Shown here piece after piece: positions 56,074 through 64,000 of a stretch of DNA of 64,000 bases. The number at the start of each line of letters is the position of its first letter. The stretch's first letter is position 1. The DNA comes from Saussurea involucrata. Taxonomy: Eukaryota; Streptophyta; Magnoliopsida; Asterales; Asteraceae. A program made the position numbers and the translations under genes. The notes beneath the pieces are model-generated. The model saw nothing but the letters and a program-made list of their open reading frames with translations. It ran no database searches and was not told where the DNA came from. The DNA lies in contig CM066326.1 in the NCBI GenBank assembly GCA_033807775.1, positions 93,164,873-93,228,872 of the forward strand. The letters are read 5' to 3'.

Positions 56074-59000
56074 TTAAGCACAGGAAGAAGGAAATATCTT
56101 TCGTTTCATATCTTCCATGGTGGGGGTTGATGCCTTATAAAGATTTGGAACTGGACTCCATGGATTCAGAAAGCTCTTATAACGGAGACCTTGTTTTGCA
56201 TACCTTAGGCCTGGTAACTTGTGGAGGATGTCAAATCCAATGAGAAGATCCTTTCCATGGGAACTTGATCCTAACAATCTGTGTTTGACAACACATTTAG
56301 GAAAAAGTCTGATAAAGATAGGAATACTGATCTTATCAATGACAAACGTGTGTCCACTGGCGGCAACGAATAGCTGGTGGTATGGTAACCAGTAACTCTG
56401 GGGTAGGATGTCAGGATTCAATATTGAAACTGAGGATCCTGTATCGAAAAATGCAATCACAGGGATTGGCTTGGAGTTTGTAGAAGTGAGGAGATGTACT
56501 TTGGCTAAGGGTATTGGGTGGGATTTTTGGGGGGATACACTGGTGTGATGAGGAAGTGGGATGTGTGGTTGACCAGCCTGGAAGACTTCGAGTGGTTTTA
56601 CCATGAACACCTCTATATCCGGGTGTTCTGAGATGGACTCATCGTCTGAGAAGTCTGAATAGGCAATGGAGCACAGGGTTTTGTCAGTAATCTCATCTTC
56701 GAGAGAGTAGAGGGATTCGAGATCTGAAATGTCCATTGGCTCTACTAGGTTAAGAGCTTGGATTAATGATTGAGACTTTCTCCTGTCTTTGCAGTCTCGT
56801 GCAAAGTGTCCCTTTTTGTTATAGATGTAACATCTGTCTGAGCTTCTTCCCCTGTGTGACTTCTTTAAAAATTTCCATCTTTTATCCCCAGTCTTCTTGT
56901 AAGAATTCTTGAAATTCTTAAACTGGGGCTTTTTCTCTTTGTGAGAGCACTCACATGAAGAGTTGGTCTTGCACTTTATTTGCAGGTACTTGTCATTACA
57001 GGCAGGACCGAGCGTTCTACTTGTTTTTTCAAATTCCGTGAAGAATTTTTGATGGTCGCAGAGTTTGGCCAATGCATTGAGTATCAACTGGTAGAGTTCT
57101 CCGAGTGTGGTATTGGCTAATGATACGTTCTTCTGCTCTAGAAATCTGAACGATTCATTTGCAAGCAACTCTGGGAAAGAATTGAGGAAGACTTGTTTAA
57201 GGTTGACATCGTCGATACCATGAAGACAGTAAAACCGTCCTGACATACGATCATAATGTTCTTCAAGATCTGACTTTAAAAATGAACAACACTTCATTTT
57301 TAAGAATTCTTCCCTTGCATGGACAGTGTGCTCGACCGGATTCCCTATGAATTCTGCATAGATCATGTTTATGAATTTTTTGGGAGATGAAACTTGTTGG
57401 AGCTGTAGTTGCCTGTATTCTCCAAGACTTGTGTACCAATCTCTAAGACGGCCCTGGGCTCTAGTGATAAATCTTTTGATGACTGTGGCAACGTCATAGT
57501 ATTGGAGCTCTGCTGAGCACCAAGTCAACATTTCAACACTTCTTTCCCTCCATTTGGATGGAGGAATATCGTCAAAGGTGAATTGTTGCTTTGTGTCGGC
57601 CTTCAGAGTCTTATTTTGCTGTCTGGGTTGTCTTGTTTCTAAAGCAGCATCACCCATCGTGAAAGTATCAGTATACTCTTGTTCGACTGTGGGTTCAGGT
57701 TCTGCCATGAACAAGTGCTCAAAGGCATCTGTTGGCGGGTCAGAATCTTCATCCGTGGGGGATGAGATAATTGGTGCCACAAATGTAGGGTCAGCGGGTT
57801 CTTCTTTATTGGCTAGGGAGTGTAAAAAGGTTGAGATGGGGTTTGTTTCACAAATGGGTAGAATTGTTGTGGGTGTCGAAGAGGCGATCATTGAGTCATC
57901 ATCTTGGAACTCTCTTGTTCGGCTGGATGAAGCACGATCTTGGATGGGTGGGGTTCTTTGCGATGGCTTAGGGCGTATTTTCTCTTGTTCGAAAGACCAT
58001 AAGGCCAGGGAAGGAGAGGCCTGTTTCAGAGGGAAGGAAGGTAGTGGTTGTAGAGCAAAAGATGTCCCTAAAAAGGGAGTAGGGGCCAATTGCCAGGGTT
58101 CATCAGATTGGGTTGATGCCCGTTTTTGCCTGTGCTGATTCTCAAGGTCATTGAGTTGATATTGCAAAGATTTCATCTCAGCTTGTTTCTGGCTAAAAAC
58201 ATGTTGCTCGCTGGGCAAGGGTTTATGTAGAACCATCTGGAGAAGTTCAAAATGGAGGACTTCCATTTTTTCTTTGATCTCATCTATGATGATGGTGAGA
58301 GACCTTACCTTTGTGGTAAGAGTTTCTTGAGTCTTAGTGATCTGTGTTTGTTGGGCAAGGATGGCTGTGAGGGCTTTGTTTTGTGCAACAACATTTTCAC
58401 TCTGCCAGTTGAGTGTGATTTCAGCAGGACTAATAGCAGTGGGAACACCCGTGGAGCTAATAGTCATAGGATTCTTGATTTTCCAATCATGTTTGGTCCG
58501 CTGAACCGTATTTTCGAAGGAGCTTAACGACGGGAACTCGGCTTCATAGTTAGAGGACGAGCTGGCTGGAGCAATAACACAATATTCACCTAATGATCGG
58601 TCGAATGACTGGTCCAAAGGAGGCTGGCGGCAAGGTGTGTTTGTTATCTTCTTTTGGGTGGGCAAATCGTTATACATAACGTAGTAATCGAATTTGCCTG
58701 AGGGTTTGCCAAGGAGTCCGACAACGGGATCACCTTTATCGTATCGGTCTTTTAGTCTCTTTTGTGAATTTTTCGTCTTTCGAGGAAAATCTTCATCATA
58801 ATCAACTTTGTATGCTTCGTCTAAGCAATCTTGGCAGTTGCATACATCATAACAACAGTGTTGGCTTTGTTTGGCTGGCTGAACTATGTGGACCGTGGGA
58901 AAAACGTCTGCTACGCTTGATTTTTCTTTGGAAGAAAAATTGACTTCGACGAGTCCATTTTCGTGTCTGATGAAGTCTGGAGCTGTAGTTGTCTGAACGG

Positions 59001-59853
59001 GAGCCTGATGTATTTTTTCGTAGTTGGTTACCCACTTTTCTGGAAGTAGTTTCAGTAACTCCTCTCTCGTTAGTTGCCTGAGAACGTAAGTGCATGTTGG
59101 GGTTGCACTGGAGTTCACGTCGATGAGCAAAGCATCTTCACTATGCTCTTGGCCAGGGACCATTATGTCTAGAGCATGGTTCTGAACACGGTATGCCATC
59201 TGGTAATGGAAGGTGGCTTGGAAGGTGTTAACCTGGGTGGTTCCTCCTATTTGGATCTGGGCTTTGAGGGCAGTATGCAAGGATGGATCGTTTAATGGCA
59301 TGTTGAAATTAGGATAGAAGGTAACGAATATGGTTCCTGCATTTAAGGTAGTTTGGATGGTGCCGATGCAAGCATGTTGGTATTCAACAAATCGAGTGTC
59401 TACCAAAGCGATGCGAGAAAAGGCTGGGAGACCCTTTCTTCCATGGAAGGTAAGGGCTAGGCGGATTGCTCCAAAATGGATATGCGTATATCCTTGAGCA
59501 AGGCAGTGCCTCGGGAGATCTATCGGGATAGCAATCAGTATAAGGTGTTCGGATGATGAAGCTGGGAGTTGGTGTGAATCAAACTTTGAGGTTTGAACAT
59601 ATTCTTTAACTTGGTGGGTAAAAGTAGATCTCATTAATTTTTTGACTTTTCTGGTAAAGGAAGAAGAAGGTTTAGAAAAAACACTATATGGATCAACTAT
59701 AGGTAGACTAGATATGGGAATTTTAGAATCATCGGGAACGTAACTGATCTCGTATAACTGGTCTATTTTGGATGCGGATGACTGTCTGAAACTGGAGGAT
59801 GATCTGGGTAGGGCTAGATCTGGATTCATGACTGGGTATGGTATTGTTTCCAA
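56074..59853 (-). pseudogene. Viral polyprotein ORF: movement protein, coat protein, protease; RT lost
   Basis: A 1259-codon frame. The N-terminal 300 residues match the Caulimoviridae movement-protein fold, which opens plasmodesmata. A predicted coiled segment lies near residues 490-545. The coat region ends in a zinc-knuckle-like motif near residue 1005 in which the second Cys is replaced by Tyr. An aspartic protease with DTGSS follows at about residue 1137. The frame ends about 50 codons past the protease fold where RT should begin; the next viral sequence is RNase H, so the RT is deleted at about 56070. The long unbroken frame before the deletion points to a fairly recent integration. Confidence 0.88.
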
Positions 59854-60073
59854 GAAACTTCAACAGGTGCTATATCTTGCGTACAAGGTTTGACTGCGAC
59901 TCACTCAACGTCGACTTATACTTGGGCAAGAAACAAAACTCGAAGAATTTCTTTTACACAAATACCAGGTCACTCAGTTTATCTGTAAGAATGGTTTTCT
60001 GATGTGAGAGATCCGTATAAAACGGCAGACACAGAGCATACTAATCCGATTCCGTCAAGATAAAAGAGAGGTT

Positions 60074-60088
60074 AGGCTCTGATACCAA
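60074..60088 (-). promoter_or_regulatory. Viral primer-binding site, initiator tRNA-Met type
   Basis: The - strand reads TTGGTATCAGAGCCT, the standard Caulimoviridae minus-strand primer site, about 220 bases upstream of the polyprotein ATG. Confidence 0.92.
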
Positions 60089-60267
60089 GGGGGATTCCTA
60101 TGAAAGGAGTAGCGGAACGGGCTGGATCATGGGACGGTAGTATGGATTCAGAGAGGTGTGGATTATACTATGGCGGTGACTAGCGGCAGACTGGTGGTTG
60201 TCTGGTGGTTGACCATCTAGGACTGGTGGTTTACCATTATACTACTATGAACTAGGGAGGAAATATA

Positions 60268-60572
60268 AAGAACAAAGAGAGAAACTAGAGAGAATTATAG
60301 AAAGATGAGTTTATTTCCTTCAAGGGATGATTTACAAGTGATGGGAAGCCTTCCTTTTATAGGCAAGGAAAAGGCTTACTTACATAAGCATGACATAAGC
60401 CATGCGTCACAACTAATAATGCAAAGTGAGGTAAGCACTTACATCACTTGAAAGTGACAAGTTACTTCCTTTATACAAACATTTATTTAAAAGGAAATAC
60501 TGAAAAGTAAATACGGAAAGTAAATACTGGATAGGAAATAATTATTAAGACAACGCTTAAATAATTATTAAG
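60268..60572 (-). repeat. Terminal repeat of the pararetrovirus, right copy (promoter)
   Basis: Matches 54333-54643. The TATA box (- strand, 60349-60363) is followed after about 35 bases by AATAAA (60310-60315), the usual arrangement that gives terminally redundant pregenomic RNA. Confidence 0.9.
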
Positions 60573-60722
60573 ATGGATCTCGGGATCATCCATCAGTGTT
60601 GTAGACTTGTAGTCGATCGTGTACGCTTCTCCATCGCTGTCTGAGCCTGATTCATCAGAAGTGTCTATACTTGGGGTAAGCCAATCAACCTGGGAATTGT
60701 AATGCACGGGGCCATCCATCAA
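60573..60722 (-). pseudogene. 3' end of viral ORF2, unit B
   Basis: An acidic Ser/Asp-rich C-terminus (SDESGSDSDGE) directly precedes the terminal repeat, as in unit A, but differs in sequence. It is the end of a second, diverged viral unit placed head-to-tail upstream of unit A. Confidence 0.7.
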
Positions 60723-61244
60723 GCTCGCACCCGAAAGAAGGTAATCTTGCCTCTCCCTTGTCTTATTACTTCATTACAAATTGCGGCTGGAGTACCTACT
60801 GCTCAGGAAGATAAGTGGCTGGAATCGATGAATAACATCAGCATGGCCATAGTCAAGAAAATGGGGAGAACAATCACTGCTCCACGCGAAGAGCCTGCTG
60901 ATGCCAACCCCACAGTGAGATCCGCTGGTACCTCACTCCAACAGCCCACTGCAGGAAACACCAACGACCTCTTGGCCAAAATTCTTGATGCATTGCAGAA
61001 GCTCACCTACCGCGTTGATCTGATGGAGGCAGGGCAGAAGCATATGAACCGAGCAACTGAGTCGTTTTGGATGTATACAAGGGATAGGGATGTGGCCGTG
61101 AACCAAATGCTACAAGGTGCTGATCCCGAATTGCACGCACAACTCCCCGAGTTCCCCGAAGGTATTTGCCCCAGCAATGACAGTGAGGACGCTTTCAATG
61201 ACGATTCTACCGATAGTTCACCGCAAGCAACTCCCATCCCATGA
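60702..61244 (+). CDS. Retroelement-type ORF, uncertain
   Basis: 180 codons, hydrophilic, with ILPLPCLITSLQIAAGVP near the start and a Gln/Glu/Asp-rich second half containing a predicted helix (LAKILDALQKLTYRVDLME). It resembles the C-terminal part of the so-called plant-transposon ORF found in Athila-like elements. The first codons lie in viral sequence, so the ATG at 60702 is accidental and the ORF is a fragment whose own start is lost. Confidence 0.5.
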   Translation: MHGAIHQARTRKKVILPLPCLITSLQIAAGVPTAQEDKWLESMNNISMAIVKKMGRTITAPREEPADANPTVRSAGTSLQQPTAGNTNDLLAKILDALQKLTYRVDLMEAGQKHMNRATESFWMYTRDRDVAVNQMLQGADPELHAQLPEFPEGICPSNDSEDAFNDDSTDSSPQATPIP

Positions 61245-61950
61245 ATGGTTTGTTAGTACTATGGTTACTTCTTAATGCTCCAAAAACAATTTTTATTTTC
61301 TGTCTGTTTGGTATTTCTGCCTATGGCTAGGCATTTGACACTATTTGCTGCTTTGGATATTTTTGATGCATGAAAATCCTGCTTTTCAGCAGGTACTTTT
61401 GGGTACTAACTCGTTTATTGTTTGAATGGTTGATTGATCTCATTTCCATTTCAAGGTACGACTTTCGTTTTCCGACTTAAAAGGTCCTTTTTATAAGTAC
61501 GAATCTCAACTTGTCACATTGAAATGATAAAGGCCATTGTTGACATCCAAACAAAACCTTTTGAACCCAACCACCTCTTTCGCATCATTTTCCAAGTCAC
61601 AGTGGGGACACTGTGCGATTTTAAGTTTGAGGTGGGGACTTCCAGAGTGACTTCCAGTCTTTCCACAGTGGGGACACTGTGAAGTCATAAGTTTGAGGTG
61701 GGTAACCTTTACCCCCTCCCCAAAAAAAAATCCAAAAAAGAAGAAAATCGGAGTGTCACGACCAAAATTGATGGTGTGCCTTTTCTGGACCATCAAAGTG
61801 CTCACTCTCAGAAAAAGATGGTGTGCCTATTCTGGACCATCAGAATACCCACTCTCACAAAAATAGCCATACCCAAATAAAGCCTGAAAGTGTACGTGCT
61901 TACCCATGCAAAACACCAAACACTCACTTCTGGAAATAAAAATCTCAAAA
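60723..61950. mobile_element. Retroelement fragment inserted in viral ORF2 of unit B
   Basis: About 1.2 kb of non-viral sequence separates the 3' end (60573-60722) from the 5' part (61950-62472) of the second unit's ORF2. It holds the ORF at 60702-61244, two copies of CACAGTGGGGACACTGTG followed by AAGTTTGAGGTGGG (about 61600-61700), and a tandem pair with ATGGTGTGCC and TTCTGGACCATCA (about 61770-61850). No target duplication was found. Confidence 0.6.
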
Positions 61951-62472
61951 TGAGTTTCTCGAATGATCGGCTTGCACAGTTGCTATTACTCCACTCATGG
62001 ATGTAGGCTGAGGGAGAGTGATAGACAATAGAGTGAGGCTGATTGATGGCTGCCGAGCAGGGTCTGTGGAACATGATTAGGGCGTACTTCTTCTTTGATA
62101 CAGATAGGCGGGGGGTCCATAAATGGGCTGGTAGGAACCATTGCAGTAGTATGAGGATACACATTGCTTGCTTCGGAACATGACCAAACTGGTATATGAA
62201 GAGGTATTGAACTAGCTTTGGTGCGTTGAAAGTGATGGCGGTGGTGTGGGCTTCAAACAGATACCAGAAAAAACACAAAGCTTCTTTTGGGAACCTGTAC
62301 AGATCATGGAAATGGAAGACATTGAGGAAAGAGTAGTCAGGGTGGAATAAGAGGTTTCTCATGAACAATCCATGTTTTCGGAGAAGGACAATGAAGAAGG
62401 TTCGGTAATGTAGTTGGGATCTATCTCTGAAAGTTAACTCGGCGATGACATCTAAGACTTCGGTTGGAAGTG
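61950..62472 (-). pseudogene. Viral ORF2, 5' part, unit B
   Basis: The - strand frame is homologous to unit A ORF2: the block FPKEALCFFWYLFE is kept and the flanking sequence aligns over about 170 residues with many substitutions. It is cut at 62472 by an LTR and at about 61950 by the retroelement fragment. Confidence 0.78.
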
Positions 62473-64000
62473 TGATAACTCTATTTCTAGAGTTATTATT
62501 TCCTTTTATTTTTATTTTATTTTGTCAAATTTTAGCCATTTCACTTCTCAAAACCCCCATTCTTGGTAATATTCATGAAAATGAGCAAAAAGAGTAAACC
62601 ATAGTATTAATGAATTATTTGGTGGAGTTTTGTTGCTGTTTCACGATTTTCTCGCAGTGACGTACGAGCTCCCCACTCCCGATCCCACTGTCGAACAAGA
62701 AGAAGACAAAAAGAAAGAAACTCTTAGTTGGGAAGTCAAGTTGGGGGAATGGAAGGTTCAGATGGCAGAAAAGCTTGGGAATAAAATAATGCAAGCATGT
62801 TCCTAAAAGCATGGCAAGTTGAATAAATTAATCAATCCCATGGTACTTTAAAGTCAACTTTGGGAAAGGTGAAGGGTCCTTTGGGTAAAAGCTTCAAGAT
62901 GATGGATAGAAGAATTGCATAAAACAAGCTGAGTTTTGTGCTTCCTATTTCAGTCCTTATTCTCCAAACAAACCCATTTTTGTGTAAAGCCCAAATCTTT
63001 CCTTTAGTATAAAAGGAAGCATTGGGGTTCATTAATTTCATCCAAGAATCTCTCAACTACCACATCTTTAGTGAGAGTTTAAGTTGTAGTTTTTAGCTTA
63101 CATTTACTGAAGTAGTTCTTTAATTTCCAGCATTTAATTTCTTAGAGTAATTTGTAGTTTCGAGTAATCTGTAGCAGTGACGTACCTTCGTTCCCCACTG
63201 CGGTTTTAATACAAATCTCGTTTAATTTACTTATGTGCAAATCTTCATCTTTTACTTTCTTTATTTCAGTAATGTTAGGCTAAACATCCCTTGGGATGTA
63301 GGAAAGAGAAGTACCTGGATTTTAAAGAAAATGCTTGAGTAATCTTTATACTCGGAATATTTGTTGTTTTGGTTATACATTCTCGATTATGCCCCAAGGA
63401 TGCGAACAAGCCGATCACTTGTAAGGATCTAAAGTCTAGTTCTTAACTCAGAAATGAGTAGAACGTAGTGACACGAGCTTGGATAATGCTAGGGAGTTCG
63501 AAAGAATTCTTATGACACTTACGAAAGTGAGGTCGGCACAGTGAGCTAATCTCAACCCACTGGAGTAGTAGGCAAGCTAGTTGGTGTATTTTAAAAACAC
63601 TTAGAGTATTTGTCTCTACACATTCCATCGAGACCTGAAAAGGTCCATCTTGAGATTACCATTGACAAAACGATAAATACTAAGAGTATGGGATTTTTAC
63701 TTAAATGTGTGAGTATTTTGTAACTGGGCTTTTCTAGCGAAAAGACCGATCTCAAGTACAAGGATCATTTTTAGGATCAAGTATTTATTATAAAATATAG
63801 GGAAAATATAACCTACATTCCTTCTTTTAAAATCTTAAGTAAAAACGTTAAAATAGCATTTCACCAAACCAACCCAAAATATTGCTTCCTCTCTAACTGA
63901 AACCTGTAAAAGGAGCTCATGAGAACCGAATTGTCTTGATTGTCTAGTCCCTGTGGATACGATTCTGGTATTTTACCAACTATTACTTGCTGTGACGATC
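62473..64000 (+). repeat. Long LTR of a Ty3/gypsy-type element, runs off the window
   Basis: Begins TGATAACTCTATTTCTAGAG directly after viral sequence. A possible TATA box (TATAAAAGGAAG, about 63010) is present, and the end near 63940-64000 has TAGTCCCTGTGGATACGATT, common just upstream of the 3' end of Athila/Tat-type LTRs. No coding region is included. The other end and primer site lie outside. Confidence 0.6.

Larger units (their letters stand above)
54333..60572 (-). mobile_element. Endogenous pararetrovirus (Caulimoviridae-type), unit A, defective
   Basis: One near-complete viral unit on the - strand. In order from the right: terminal repeat with promoter (60268-60572), tRNA-Met primer site (about 60074-60088), a long ORF with movement, coat and protease regions (59853-56074), an RNase H remnant (56007 to about 55600), a second ORF (about 55560-54681), and the terminal repeat again (54333-54643). 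It has no LTR and no integrase, as expected of Caulimoviridae. The reverse transcriptase is missing between protease and RNase H, and frames are broken, so it cannot be active. The layout with an extra 3' ORF is reminiscent of florendoviruses; the genus is not certain. Confidence 0.9.

Noticed and set aside
57554..58527. 194-codon and 91-codon + strand frames at 57554-58138 and 58252-58527
   Set aside because: Both are antisense to the open viral polyprotein frame; no independent signal.

Overview
The window is nuclear DNA of a flowering plant, most likely a eudicot. It is AT-rich, its genes have GT-AG introns, and it carries plant-specific genes (PALE CRESS, MED33, a BPM-type MATH-BTB gene), tRNA-derived SINEs, many short inverted-repeat transposons and an endogenous pararetrovirus. 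The species cannot be named from sequence alone.

Four apparently intact genes lie on the + strand, and their exon phases all close. (1) A MATH-BTB (BPM) Cullin3 adaptor gene at 12439-18736 has 4 exons and encodes 399 aa. (2) LSM2 at 23049-26973 has 3 coding exons and encodes 93 aa; its first coding exon is only the ATG. (3) MED33 (Mediator tail subunit, REF4/RFR1 family) at 32071-47008 has 12 exons and encodes 1327 aa. (4) PALE CRESS (PAC) at 47883-53192 has 7 exons and encodes 304 aa, with a chloroplast presequence. They share no pathway. Together their coding exons make about 6.4 kb of about 30 kb of gene span; the rest is intron filled mostly with transposons.

Left edge (1-5448): an LTR retroelement on the - strand (gag-like ORF, tRNA-Asp-type primer site, long LTR) is inserted into a Ty1/copia element whose RT/RNase H ORF, polypurine tract and 3' LTR remain on the + strand. 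From 5449 to 12438 there are a SINE with a 10-bp target duplication, a 1.57-kb Mutator-like element with a 9-bp duplication and a captured MATH-domain fragment, and a PIF/Harbinger-like element nested inside a MITE.

The introns and intergenic stretches hold many MITE families. Most have TAA/TTA target duplications (PIF/Harbinger type). Others have TA (Stowaway type), 8 bp (hAT type) or 9 bp (Mutator type). Several are nested two or three deep.

Right edge (53193-64000): a young SINE is followed by a defective Caulimoviridae-type endogenous pararetrovirus on the - strand. It has a promoter and poly(A) repeat at both ends, a tRNA-Met primer site, and one ORF with movement, coat and protease regions. 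The reverse transcriptase is deleted and RNase H is frameshifted. A diverged second unit sits head-to-tail upstream of it, broken by a retroelement fragment and then by a long LTR that runs off the window.
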